Shown here: one piece after another, positions 48,597-63,624 of the stretch | How the letters are laid out: each line of letters begins with the position of its first letter | How positions within the stretch are numbered: position 1 is the stretch's first letter | Origin: Colletotrichum lupini | Taxonomy: Eukaryota; Ascomycota; Sordariomycetes; Glomerellales; Glomerellaceae | DNA: 64,000 nt | NCBI RefSeq assembly: GCF_023278565.1 | Contig: NC_064679.1 | Location: 1,488,001 to 1,552,000 of the forward strand | Reading direction: 5' to 3' | Position numbers and translations under genes: made by a program | The notes under the pieces: model-generated | Database searches by the model: none | Seen by the model: the letters and a program-made list of their open reading frames with translations, nothing else | Told to the model about the DNA's origin: nothing

Positions 48597-50569
48597 AGTA
48601 GCGTAGTAAGAGATCAGAGGAGTAGTTCAAAAGCAAGGCGTACGAAGCAAACACCGGTAGGAGAGTAAAGGTAGGAGGAATAAAGTAGAGTAGACGAGGC
48701 CTAAGCGATAAGGGAATCAGAGAGCACTTTAGGAGCGTCGAAGCCCCCCTTTATATCTCTTCTTCTCCCCGACGACACAGTTACAGTATTTCGTCGTCCC
48801 AAGATGCGGACGCCACGGCCCACGAGGGCTGCACATTGAGCGTTACAAGCGAAGTCGTCCACGCGCAGAGTAGGGAGTATACAAGGGCAATCGGACGAGC
48901 AGCGAGAAGCCTTCCGCGGCGAGGCTGGACATAGCCACCGGCTATTGGGCGTAAACGAAGTAGATTATGGAAGCGGAGGGTATAGTCCAAGAAGTCTAAC
49001 CGGCGACTTAGCCTGCATAGAAGCCTAGGGGAAACCGCGGACCGGTTCATAGAAAACCAATAGGCCCCTAGTCGTAGCGGTCAGTAACACGAGGGCTATG
49101 AGTAGAAAGACGCACGTCTTGAGCGGCTATCTAGACGAAATAGGCGGTAGCGTATAGGCCAGACCCTGGCGTCAAGATCGTTGGCTAGTTGCGGTGCTTT
49201 TAGAAAACTAGGTTCCGTAAAAATAAGACCGCGGAGGAGGTCTGTTTTAGGCTAAGCTGCGCCGGGACACGTGCAACCGTATACAACTATAGGCCAAAGA
49301 CATCCACCGCCCCGCTCTATGCCTGTTTGCCCAACTAGCCAAGTTCAACAAGGTTGCGTGGCGGCTTTGATTGGATATGACCTTACATAGACCTACTCGT
49401 TCTTCATCAAGCCACCTACCTACCCTACTTTAGTACTGACCCCGACGCATTCCTGACTAAAGACGCCTTTTTAGCAACTATATGACCTCTTTCTCATGAG
49501 GTAGAATACCAAAGCAGGCCTTACGTCTTCCCTCTTCTGTTATTATATAACACCTGCTACATCTAGTTAACCATATTACCAATATAACATATTTTACGTA
49601 CTTATTAAGTTAGACCAATCACCTCTACCCTTCAACCCCCCTCTCCACAAACCCGCTACATCTAACAGCGCTACACGCAATGATGGCTAATCTTCCTTAC
49701 CATCAACAGATTGTGCACTTAGCTATCAAGTGTATTTGCAAAGTTCTCATCGGAGAGGCAGTTTTCGGCTCCCGATTTCGATAGTTGACTGCACTGCTAT
49801 TGCCAATCGAGTTGCCAATGACTGATGACGTTAAAGCGCAACAGGAATGATATGTTGGATGGACTAAACTTCCCAAAGTAGTATACCTTGTAGAGCTCAC
49901 ATGTGTTACTTACTCCCTTTCTAACGCATCTCACAAATGTGTCGTTGTAGGTTTCTCAGGCGACCCGGCACGAGAAACTAACCCAAGGAGATGTGAAAAG
50001 CACGGGAATAGGTATTTAACTGATAGAGCTCCGTAAATGGACTTGATTGCTACTTTTATTGGCTAAGGTAGGTTCCTTGGACGCCTGATGACCTTCCTGC
50101 AAACTTATCTCAAGGCGACATTCCTGTAAGGGAAGAGAAGAGGATACTCAGGGCTCGGGTTTGGTCGCTGTAGCTCGGCTAAGGTACATACATTCTATCT
50201 TTTAAGTATACCCCGGATGGTAGTCGTAAATCTCCCCGGGCATCTGCCCTGGGAGATACTCCAACTGATCCATAATGCTCTTATAATCGCCAACTTTCGA
50301 GATGTCATGTGCAGACGCCCTCACCACGTCTGGCGGTGATGCCCGTGCATGCACCAGAACTTTCCGTGTCTCTATGTAAGGTGAACGCTAGTTGAAAGAC
50401 ACACAGGATATCTGTCTATGTTACTGGATACTGGTAAGAGCGGGCATAGTGATGGCAACCACCAGCGCGTATCGTCGAGCAACTGTCTTTCTCTAGCAGA
50501 GCGAAGATGTGTAAACTGTAGTTTGTTTTGCGTTATGAGAGCGGCACTTGAGTTGAAAAGAATCACCCT
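48597..50569. other. Gene-poor segment, right part, including right direct repeat
   Basis: 48600-49300 is rich in CG and TAG and looks like decayed sequence; 49400-50560 has ordinary composition. I find no gene. A region upstream of the secreted-protein pseudogene may have been its promoter. Confidence 0.4.
49707..49866 (+). repeat. Diverged direct repeat, right copy
   Basis: Partner of the repeat at 47067; the two copies start 2640 bp apart in the same orientation. Confidence 0.7.
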
Positions 50570-51398
50570 CTACTTTGACTTGCGTTGGCGCATGAGATGG
50601 TCCCAGTTGCGAGCCTTAATCCTCCACAGCCCAGAAATCTTTCCGCGAGCCCGAGGGCTCTCAGAAAGGTACTGCATCATAGACGCGGCATACTCAGCCT
50701 GCTTCAAGCTCATCTTGGCCACGAATTCCGGATGGGGCTCCAAAGCGTGATGATGACGGACAAGGAGATCCCAATGGCAGTGTTCGCAGAATCGTGCGAC
50801 CATTTCATCTCGGAATTTGGCCTGGACTGGATGATCGACGTCGAGCGTGTCAAAGGCCCTCGCAAAGGCATCGAAGCAGCGTTCGACTTCTGCGCCGTCC
50901 GCCTCTGGGGCCAGGAGGTAGATGTGTGCAGTCAATATATTGAAGCTGAGAACGGACCTTGCACTGCTCAGTAGCTCCTTATTTTGGAGAAAGTCGAGGA
51001 GCTGATAAAGCTTGACGAGGCGCGTCCAGTCGGCGACGTGCAGGAAATGGGCAACCGATATGATGCCAAACGTACCCCCGTGCTCGGGTGTCTCGTTGAA
51101 TTGTCGACGTGCAAAGCCCAGGTACAGGAACATTAGATCAGCGTCAACATCAAGCATGCGGATGGTGGACCTCTTCGATTCTTGGAAATCGTGGCTCAGG
51201 CAGGCCCTGAAGAAGTCGGAATGCCTAGTGAGGAGGGATTTCTGGACAACAAAGGACTTGTCGTTGGCACACTCGAGGACAATGCGAACTTGGTCGCCGT
51301 CATCCCCGCTACTGCCAGTTGTTAGGGATACTTTTGTCAGAAAGATCGATCAGGGCGCAATACCTAATGGGGAAAAGAACCTCTCTGTCTTGATCCAT
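50570..51398 (-). CDS. BTB/POZ-domain protein
   Basis: Two exons, 51398-51364 and 51311-50570, give 258 residues. The 52-nt intron has a CCTAAC branch site and ends CTGGCAG. After MDQDREVLFPI the BTB core reads DQVRIVLECANDKSFVVQKS followed by LLTRHSDFFRACLS, with the expected DFF in the helix after the second strand, then RSTIRMLDVDADLMFLYLGF. A helical region up to the C-terminus resembles the fungal BTB proteins that carry a single domain and no Kelch or zinc finger. Its role is unknown; Cul3 binding is possible from family knowledge. No acidic tail, unlike the BTB gene at 30953. Confidence 0.82.
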
Positions 51399-52788
51399 TG
51401 TGGCTTTCCGTGTATCGTGTATTCTGTATTGTTTTGTTTTCAAAGTTGAGAACGGCCCGATTGAGTAACAATACATTTAATATCCCTCAGAGCGGCGGAA
51501 AGTAGGAAGAATCTATAAGAGAGAAATGAGTTGATGGAGGATGGCCGCGCATATCCAGTGTATTTCTGCCATCTCCGATCAAAGAAGCTGGAGCGTTCCA
51601 AAAAAGAAAGCTACCTTGGGTATTTCCAATAACTGCCTCTGCTACTGGACCTCGATATCGAGACACCATAGTCGTGCTCAAGTGGGGCTGGGCACCCTGA
51701 TGTCAACTTCTAGGTCTAACGTCGGTGGAAGTACAGCCTGGCGGCGGCAGTCACGCTGACGCACGAGGCAGTATACCCCTTGATGGGTCGGCAGACTTCT
51801 CCTTGAGCTCAACGGGTTACATCAGGTGTCGTTTCTATTAAGTGTGTAGTCTCCCTAGGATTCATTCGTTGGCAACTTTTGTTAAACCTGAACTACATGT
51901 ACTCCCGAACTAGAAGAGTATTTACTCGGCAATACTCTTCCTTACAGATCAAGCCTTCTATCATGCCCCCTCAGCATCATGGAAATATCCACAGATCCCG
52001 ATATCGAAAAAGGACCACCAAACGATATTGAAAAAAACACATTCATTCTACACTTGCATTGACCATATCCTTAATGCCATTTTCCGAATTCTTGTGTCAG
52101 TTATTTCCTGTTGAAGATGGCATACCTTAGTATACTGCTAATCCTCTCATTTAGTCCATTCGCTATCCCAGGATACACCTTTACACTGAACGAAGTTCTG
52201 AAATCACCCGAAAATAAGCATGCGTTTTCGATATCATTGTAGGCTGGTGGAATCATGTTTGTGAGTTGGCTTTGAGCCACTGTATAGCTCTTTGATCGCC
52301 GCATCTCGAGTTTGAAGGCAACGGTGAACACTAGTTAGGTTGATGGACTGTAAGATGTCGTCCAGTCGGAAGGAATGGAACGCAACGCCGTTTTCGGAGG
52401 GTTCAAACTTCATGAGTGGGGATTCGAGGAAATACAGAAGTGATTTCGTCGTCTAGGCATGGTTTGACTAAGTGTAATCAAAGTGATCACGAGTCTCAAT
52501 CTCCGAGTAACCAGTATCATTCCAACGAATTCCATTGGTGATTAATACCATCATCTTGCCCATCTTTGTCCGCATATTCGCATAGATTTGCTACCTGACA
52601 GCAGAGACTCTGTCGATAATCGTACGGAAACGAACAAGGACTCGAGGTTATCGGTGTAGTCTCGATTGAAGACCGAACCGTCTTACCAAGCAGCTGGAGG
52701 CCATAAGGCATACCGAGTTTCAAAACGCTTTTGTTGTATTCAGGGGTATCAAATGCACCATATCTACCATCCCAACAATACTCCCCCC
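51399..52788. other. Gene-free spacer
   Basis: About 1.4 kb of normal composition. A minus-strand frame at 52101-52331 (76 codons) has no recognisable family and no clear start. Nothing else seen. Confidence 0.45.
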
Positions 52789-53892
52789 TCACTTCGCTCT
52801 AACCTTTCTAATGACAACCTTCGCCCCGTCAAGCTCCCACCCAACACCGTGATCCCTCGTCAACGACTCCCATCCCTGGCCCGAACACTTCTCCAACCAC
52901 TCCCGATCAACGCCCAAATACGTCCTCCCAAAGCACTTCAACACATGTGTCCGCACATCCGCCTCAGCAAACTCGAGCAACTTGGCCCGGTGCCCGTCCA
53001 CGCTCCCCTGCACCCTCCGAAACGCAACATAATTATCGTGCGCCAGCGCCGCCAGCACCGCATCCACCTTTGCATCGCGCAGCTTATACCTATGCCGAAT
53101 CGCATACGCCTCAGCCAAATCTGCCCTCCGACACGCCGCGTCGAGGACGAGGTACGACAGCACCTCCTGCAGCTCTACACTGGTGAGGTTGCGCGCCGGG
53201 TGGATCGTGCGTAGGACGTGGAGGATGGCCGGGTGGTATGATTCTGGGTGCTTGACGAGGACCGAGAGGCGGATGTTGAAGAGGTATGCCTGGATCGCGA
53301 AGTCGTCTACGCGTTTCGAGGCCACGATGCCCTCGCGGAGCTTGCGGAGGGCCATCATCACGTCCGATAGAGCCTTCGTGCTGGAGGGGTCGTCGAGGAG
53401 CCTCGGGGAGGCGGCGGGGGAGACGGAGGGGTAGTCTGCGATGTCGAGGGAGGCGAAGCGGCGGAGGAGTTCGTCGCGCTCGCCGGCGTCGGAGCAGAAT
53501 GTCATGTAACGTTCGACGATTTTTGTGTAGTATTGTTCTTGCGTCTTGAAGGTTAGGAGTCTGGGTGGGCGCATAAGTTAGCATAGGTTCGTGGAGAACG
53601 GGGCCGAGAGTTGCAGGCCATACCTTGTGTCACCCTTTGAAGGAAGGCCGTAACTGTCGAGAGGATCCATGTCGACGGGCTTGAGTCTTCCCCACGGCCC
53701 TGAATGTGAACGGCCTCCTCTGCCGGGACCAGCAGCAGCACCACCGCCGCCGGCCCCTCTTACTATACCTCCTCCTCTCCCTCCACCTCTTCCGCCGCGA
53801 AACCCTCTGTTACCACCTCCTCTCCAATCTCCTCCTCCTCCTGCATAACCTCCCCCTCCTCCTCGACCTCCTCGACCTCCGCTTGTTGACAT
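52789..53892 (-). CDS. RGG-box protein with PCI/CSN8-like helical domain
   Basis: Two exons, 53892-53624 and 53560-52789, give 346 residues; the 63-nt intron has a GCTAAC branch site and is required to leave the first frame before its stop. Residues 1-60 are Gly/Arg repeats (RGG boxes), typical of RNA-binding and methylated proteins. The rest is alpha-helical: TQEQYYTKIVERYMTFCSD, LREGIVASKRVDDFAIQAYL and later DNYVAFRRVQG, with a winged-helix-like end (WELDGAKVVIRKV). This arrangement resembles CSN8/PSMD8/eIF3K-type PCI proteins and fungal SAC3/THP3-like RNA-export factors. The domain assignment is my reading, not certain. Likely nuclear or RNA-associated. Confidence 0.7.
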
Positions 53893-54517
53893 GGCTGTAG
53901 ACTGGTGGGCTTTGAAGCTTGGCACGGCGGGATGTAGGGACGGCCTGGCGCAGGAGGCATGTCGTCAAAACAGAGACGGAGACATCCCACCTTCCCCCTT
54001 ATCTTATCTAATCCCCAAACCGGGGCGCCAAGGCTCGAGCTTGGGGTGCCACTAGAACGTCACTTCCACGAATTGATATGAGGACTCAGAATGCTCTTTC
54101 TAATGTGCATATTGTACCTGTTCTGCTACTCCAATGACTTACTCAAACATTCAGCCCGCGAGAAGTCGACTTCATTGCAGCCCAATGGCCTTGAAGTTTG
54201 ACTCGTTGGAGCTATGTCATCCAACGCTTCCAGCGAGTCCATCACCCGGACCCGATGGCTCTTACCCCACTACCGGTACCTCGTCACCTCGTCTAGGGCC
54301 GGGAATGAGAACCGCGGGGAACCTCGGCAGCCCAGGGGTCTTCACCTTGGAGCTCCAATGACACTTCAATCCTTGTAGAGCTGTTTCTCGAATCTCACTC
54401 TTGCCTTTTGAATTAATATACTGCGTAGCACCATATCGTCACTTGAGCTTGACAAGCTTCTAAATCACCACATCAATCAATTGAAGACAAGTCAACTACT
54501 TTGAGGCCATCGCCAAC
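53893..54517. promoter_or_regulatory. Divergent promoter region of RGG protein and SDR genes
   Basis: 625 bp between two starts that face away from each other. No gene is recognised inside; composition is ordinary. Confidence 0.4.
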
Positions 54518-55445
54518 ATGTCGGACCGCGTAGCGCAAATCGCATCTCACCTGAACTACCCCAAGGGTATGCTCGCCGGCCAAGTCGCCATCATCACCGG
54601 CAGCGGACAGGGAATCGGCGCCGAAGCAGCGCGGCTGTTTGCCAACGAGGGCGCAAAGGTTGTCGTTTCTGACATTGACGGCAGTATGACTTCCACAATC
54701 TCGCTGAGCAATTCCTCATAACTGACAATCTCAAACAGAAAAGGCACAGCAAGTCGCAGACAGCATCACCGTCGCAGGCGGCCAAGCCATCAGCGTGCCC
54801 GGCGACATGCTCTCGGCAGACTACATCACCACCCTCGTCGCCAAAGCAGCAGAGTTCGGCGGCGGCAAGATCCACCACATTGTCAACAACGCCGGCTACA
54901 CCTGGGACGGCGTCATCCACAAGATGACGGACAAGCAGTGGGACACCATCATCGCGCTGCACTCCACGGCCCCGTTCCGCCTCGTCCGCGCCGCGGCGCC
55001 CTATTTCCGCGTAAAGGACGGCGAGAACCGCTGCGTCGTCAATATCAGCTCTACCTCGGGCGTCCACGGCAACGCGGGCCAGGCAAACTACGCCATGGCG
55101 AAAGCCGGTGTTACGGGCTTGACCAAGACGATTGCCAAGGAGTGGGGCCCTGCGTTTGGTGTGAGGGCGAATACTGTTGCGTTTGGGTTCATCAAGACGC
55201 GGTTGACGGATGCCAAGGAGAAGGGTGCGTTTATCACCGGGCCGGATGGTGAGAAGATTGCGCTGGGAATCCCGCAGGCGCAGAAAGCGGCTGGGGCGGC
55301 TGAGCAGGATGCGCATGCTGATATTCCGCTGCGGAGGCCTGGCTCGCCTACCGAGGCTGCTTCTGCGGTGCTTGCTGTGGTTAGTCCGCTGTTTAGCTAT
55401 GTGAGCGGCCAGACGATCATGGTGACTGGTGGCCGGAACATGTAA
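54518..55445 (+). CDS. Short-chain dehydrogenase/reductase, FabG-like
   Basis: Two exons, 54518-54683 and 54739-55445, give 290 residues. Start at MSDRVAQIASHLNYPKG. The Rossmann NAD(P) motif TGSGQGIG is at 27-34, NNAG at about 105-108, the catalytic Ser in NISSTSG at about 160 and Tyr-Lys in NYAMAK at 173 and 177, completing the classical SDR tetrad. SDI at the end of strand 2 (VVVSDID) suggests NAD(H) preference, since Asp there favours NAD. C-terminal GQTIMVTGG is the usual FabG-like ending. Most like 3-oxoacyl-ACP reductase type enzymes, here possibly mitochondrial or cytosolic; substrate unknown. An insertion of about 25 residues near 230-260 (PQAQKAAGAAEQDAH) is unusual for plain FabG. 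Confidence 0.93.
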
Positions 55446-55706
55446 CAAGCTGTGTTCGGAGTGGATGTAGTTAGCGATTGTTGGGCATATGGCGGCCCCC
55501 TTCACATGACTGAACAAAATTGTAGATTTCATGCGACTTGTTCATAATTAGGTATCGGTACTTTGGATTCCCGTCGTCCCCCAACGCCCAATTCATGCCA
55601 AATGTGTCCAGCAGCAAACAAAAACTCTCGGTATCGTATCACTTCTAATTTTCTCTTCCTTCCCTTTTCCATGTTCATTCTTCCACTTCCACAGAAGACT
55701 CCTCCC

Positions 55707-58830
<3,124 letters not shown>

Positions 58831-59928
58831 ATGGACCCCAATCCCGTTCCTGGAGCTGTCCCAGCCGTAGCTGGCATCGACAAAGGTGAGCAAGAGATGT
58901 CGTGAAGTTCCAGCGGTGTCGCGTTGCCTCTGTACAGCGGTGCTGATGTATGCGCCCTGTGTCGGCTCATCATCTCTCGGTGTACCGGCGCATCGCATCT
59001 TCCCCCTCGCCGCGCCTATACTCACGCTCGGACCTTCTTGCGCTGACATTCTTCCCCTTGTACAGCTCCCGAGACTGTTGCAACCACCACCGCCATCACC
59101 GCCGCAGATGAGAAACCCACAGAGACTGTAGCTTCGGAGACGAAGCCAGTCGAAGAGAAGAAGGCCGAGGTCGCACCAGTCGCAGAGATAGTAGCTAGTG
59201 AGCCTACCGAGCCCGCCAAACTTGCGGACCCTCCTGCACTGGCCCCACCAGCCGATGCGCCAGCTGCACCAGCTGCGGCTGAAGCTACCGCCGATGCGCC
59301 CAAGCCGGCTGCCGTCGAGGAGAATCCCGACAAAGACGGCCCCGTTGCGACGACTGGAACCGAGGAGGCCAAGGTCATCCCCGCTGAACAGCCTGCGGAG
59401 AAGACGACTGCAACCTCTGCACCCGTCGCCGAGCCCGTCAAGGAATCCGTCGAAGAGCCTATCCCGCAACAGATACTCAAGGCACCCGCGGTTGAGGAAG
59501 AGGCAGTCAAGGAACCAATCATTGAGAAGCCCGAAGCCGCCAATGGTGCTGCCACCAAGGATGTCGAGATGACCGGTGCCCTTAACGACGCCGAGCCCAC
59601 CGGTGCTGGAGAGCGCGAGGCCGCGCCGCAGGCCAAGACGAGCAACAAGCGCAAGGCGGACGAGCTAACCGAGACCAATGGTACCAACGGCACCAACGGT
59701 ACTAACGGTGTCGAATCTGTCGAGGCTGCTCCGGAGGAAAAGCCCGCAGAGAAGAAGGCCAAGAGAGGCCCTGGACGACCCCCTTCAAATGGCGCTGCAA
59801 AGCCAGTCAAGGAGAGTCCCAAGAAGGAGAAGGAATCTTTTGGCCACAAGGTCGCCAGCAAGGTCAAAAAGGTTCTGCACTCCCCCGGTCGAACTGAGCG
59901 CAAGACTCGCTCTCAAGGACCCGTCTAA
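58831..59928 (+). CDS. Acidic, Ala/Pro/Glu-rich AT-hook protein
   Basis: Two exons, 58831-58885 and 59066-59928, joined over a 180-nt intron, give 305 residues. Start MDPNPVPGAVPAVAG follows a pyrimidine-rich leader. The first 200 residues are low-complexity Ala, Pro, Glu and Lys. A fourfold TNG repeat lies at about 223-234 and a basic nuclear-localisation type cluster NKRKAD just before it. A single AT-hook core RGPGRPP is at about 252-258, followed by a Lys-rich tail (KPVKESPKKEKES) and KVASKVKKVLHSPGRTERK. It probably binds the minor groove of AT-rich DNA in chromatin, comparable to small fungal HMGI(Y)-like proteins. Disordered by composition; no enzymatic domain. Confidence 0.85.
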
Positions 59929-61207
59929 ACCAGGCCACGCAGTGAGCCGGATGCTTCTGAGGCACGTATCCGTATCGCCTCGGATTTCCTTGGATGTCAA
60001 AGAGTCCCACAGACTACTCTAGCAACAACGAGACCATGATGGTCGAGGCTTGGGTTTGGACCAGCCGGGCGGGCGTCTCTCTTTTCACCCCGCGGATTTA
60101 TGATGGGTAGGCAAAAAGGAGGCGCGGGTTTTTGTTTCTGCTTTTTTACCTTGTTGTCATTGTAGCTCAGGTCGTCGTCGTATCGAGACTGAGTAGTAGG
60201 AAACTAGGATACTGTATATACTAGGACGCTTGCACATTCAGTCTACCAGTCTCGTCGTGGTCTTTCTTATGCAACGGGTGATGGCAGAGCAAGGTCGATG
60301 GACGATTTGACTCAGAAACACGGGCAGTCGAGAATTGTGAGGCAATCATGGCATTTGCCGAGAACTTTTGTTTACTTGCTTCCGTGTCCTCGCTCTGATG
60401 GTCGTCAAGAACAACAAGTGACAATCAACAGGTCAACAGCAGACATGTGAGACCAAGTGACGAGGGTGCAATGCCGAGTCGGAAGTCTGACTATTTCAAT
60501 AGTGAGCGAGCCCATTGAACCCCCACTTGTCGATTAGACCATGCCTTGAGGCTCAGAGGCGAAGGCAAGAATTTACCCGATGGCTGGGTAGGAGCCTTGA
60601 ATCAAGATATCATGGATTCTGATAACTCGATGGTTTGACTTGACACTTGAACGTCGATGGTGCAAGGTGACGGGGCCTCGAATGATGTATCAACCCTTTC
60701 TAAACGCCCTTGTGAGTTTCATGGATAAGCTGATATGATGGTCGCTGCGTTCTCAACGCGTATCTCTAGCTTAGGGGGAAGCCGTGATATCTACAAAAAA
60801 TACCTCACGCACCCACGCATAGGCACCCTAGGGTTAGGTATTGTACATCTCGATCGCCTACATATCGGACTGCTAGCAGCGGTGCTCCGAGTCGGAAGCA
60901 ACTCGTGGAACTTGCGCCAACGTCTTTGGATACTCAAACGCTGTCCGAGTCACAGATACGGAATAGCTTCTGATCATCTGTTTGACTGAATCAATGGAGC
61001 AATGAGGTGGGATGACGTCTACAGGATACGCGGGGGTTCGACTCGGGGCGAGAAAAGGCTCCTTTCGAAGCGGTCCAGACCGTGACGGGAGCAGTGGGTT
61101 TCTCCACCCACCGCGTCACCCCGAAAGTCAAGGGTTTGTCGATCGATTCGTTGTCGACTTACGTGGGTGCGGGTTTAGGGGGGGGCTGCAAGCACATGCG
61201 ATGTGTC

Positions 61208-61214
<7 letters not shown>

Positions 61215-61240
<26 letters not shown>

Positions 61241-61241
61241 T
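61215..61241 (+). repeat. Homopolymer T27
   Basis: Twenty-seven T in a row, preceded by TCTC. Confidence 0.95.
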
Positions 61242-63610
61242 GGTCTGTTGCCGTCTGGCTTGGATCACCTTCTGTCCGCGTACTTTCAGCCCTTTCGAGG
61301 GTTCACATCACTCAGGAACAGGCTGTGCCGGAATGAAGGATGTTTAAGAATCTTCGGGAGATGGGGAATGGGGACTGGGCGTACTTGGCGTGTCTCTCTT
61401 ACAAGCCGAGGATGGAGGGACGCGAGTGTCTGGTTATGAGTGACGACAAACGTCTTTCTTACGCAGTCAGAAGAAAAGAGATGAATTGGGAGAAACATCA
61501 CGTCCATCTGGGTACAACAAGACAGGGGACCAACACCGTGAGGAATGTGCGCCTTCAGCCTCAGACCCAGGCGTGCGTGCGAGTGCGTGTGTGCGTATGT
61601 TTACTTGCGGTAGTCCGAATTTGGGGAAACGAGTAAACAATGAGGGAGCATGGACACGGACGCTAAGCGGTTTCGAGGAAAACGCCAGAGATGGCGGTGG
61701 CGTTGTGCTGTGTTTTGGTACCTGACTCTGCGCCTTTGTCGTGCGTACCTTGGGTATGGAAAGTGTGAGGCGGACGGTGAGGTCTCTCAACATGTTTTAC
61801 AATTCAAACGGTACGGCGTCGTGGCGGCGGTGGGAAAGCGCACGGAAAAGGTTGCAAATGGGATAGGTAGAGGCCGCCGTCGCTTTGGGGGGGCGATGAA
61901 GCTCTGTGACGTAGGGGATCGATCTGGGTCTTACGGAGTACTGCGTAGGTAGGTAGGGTCTTGTGCAACAACAAAAAAAAAAAACGGGCCGGTTGGGAAC
62001 GACGTAGATGGGATCTGGGCTTCTTCCGTTTTCGTGAGCGGGCAGAGGGACGGTGGCTTAAGGTAGCTTAGCTTCCTTTTGCATTTGTTCTGGAAAAGGC
62101 GGCGGGAGTCGCGGGAGGGGAACATCGGTGGTCTTGGCGATGGAGGGGGATTGGGGTGGACGGCTTACCTCATTTCAGCTTGACTGTCAAGCCTCGACGG
62201 AGTTTGGTTCGTCTGTGAGGTTGAGAGTCTTCAGTTAGAGACTCGCGATGGTACGAGATAAGGTGTCATCCTGTTCAGGAACAGAAGACCCAGATGTTGT
62301 GAAAGGTGTGTGTGGATTAGACTGATAGGGTGAAAGGGTTGAAGCAGAAAGAATAAGGAATGCTTATTTCTCATGTCATGCATCATCCCCCGAGGAGCAG
62401 GGTGGCTGAGCAGCATGTAAAGAAATGCTCCGATTGAGGGAGTTCCTCTCGCTATTCTAGAGTCTATCCATCTATGATAGCAATCCCTCCGTGGTGGTGC
62501 ATGGTGTATGCTCCTCGCTTACCTTGCTCACCGGTCGATTCCTTGACGCTTAATCACCGCGCCTATTGAAGTAGTAATATGACAGCGAATTCAATCTTCT
62601 TCATCAGATGTTCAGAACCCCCATCTTCTGTCCCGTCTCTCCACAAATGACCAAACCTCCCCAACTTCCCAGAGCCCCCCAAAAGGACCTCCCCTCAATG
62701 CACAGCCCTGTCGGCGAGTCGCTGCCGGGGTCTTGCCTGTCATGTGAACCCTCTTTACTGCGTAGTCTACTCCGTAAGGACCACTATAAACTTGTACGCA
62801 GCAAGAGGTTGGAAACGACTTCCCTTTCGGCATTGGGTCCTGCGGGGACACTTTGTTCCCCCTTTTTCACTTAACCTGACACGGGGGGCGCAAGGTGTAT
62901 CCGTACGCTCGAGCACGGGATAGTAATCCGTGCCGTTGTCTGTAAAGATGAGGGTTATTGTGAGAAGAAGAAAAAAAAAATTCATCAAGAGGAATCATGA
63001 TGCTGGAAACGGAGGAAGAAACGGAACGAATTTGGCACAGTGCAGTAAACGTCTAGAACTCTTTCGGGATAAACTGCGGCATCAAACTTTTCTCCCATGT
63101 GGAATGATGGCATTTCTCGCCTCTAGCGCGGGACCAGAGGAGGCTTGCTGCACATCTCGGATGCCACACGCGAGCAAAGACCCTTTTTCCTCGATATGTA
63201 TTTGCATTCTTCCAGGTACAGATCTTCCGGTCCTCCGTACTGCTTGAGCATTTCGGCCGTGTACAGGACGCCGATGGGAACAGGAGCCCTCAATCGGCCG
63301 GATACGTGATATCCCGACCTGCATAAGATGAAGAATGGTATCCGTATGAAAGGTATGAAAGGACTTTGTTGAATGGGCCTCGTATTCATCGACCACCAAC
63401 CCATCCCCTTCTTGCCGCGAAGAGCCTAGCATTCCTTGGGGATCGTCTGCCACTACACAGAAAGGGTGCAGGGCCACAGGGCGTGTGATGTGGGTGAGTG
63501 GGACACACATTCGAGGTGTCAAAAATAGCCACAGCCACAGCGAGCGGCGGCCCTGCCGATGCGCTACAGCGCTACTACGCGGTATGCAAAGCGTTCCCGT
63601 GCTTCTGGCT

Positions 63611-63624
63611 GGGGGGGGGGGGGG
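63611..63624 (+). repeat. Homopolymer G14
   Basis: Fourteen G in a row. Confidence 0.95.

Noticed and set aside
52101..52331. 76-codon minus-strand frame
   Set aside because: Plausible composition but no ATG at its start, no exons that join it and no recognisable family.
53111..53584. Arg/Pro-rich minus-strand frame within the RGG-protein gene
   Set aside because: Frame shadow of the helical domain; no motif.
54594..55532. 312-codon minus-strand frame opposite the SDR gene
   Set aside because: Mirror of a strongly coding SDR frame with full catalytic motifs; Arg/His-rich shadow.
59022..59903. 293-codon minus-strand frame opposite the AT-hook gene
   Set aside because: Ser/Ala-rich antisense shadow of the Glu/Ala/Pro-rich coding frame.
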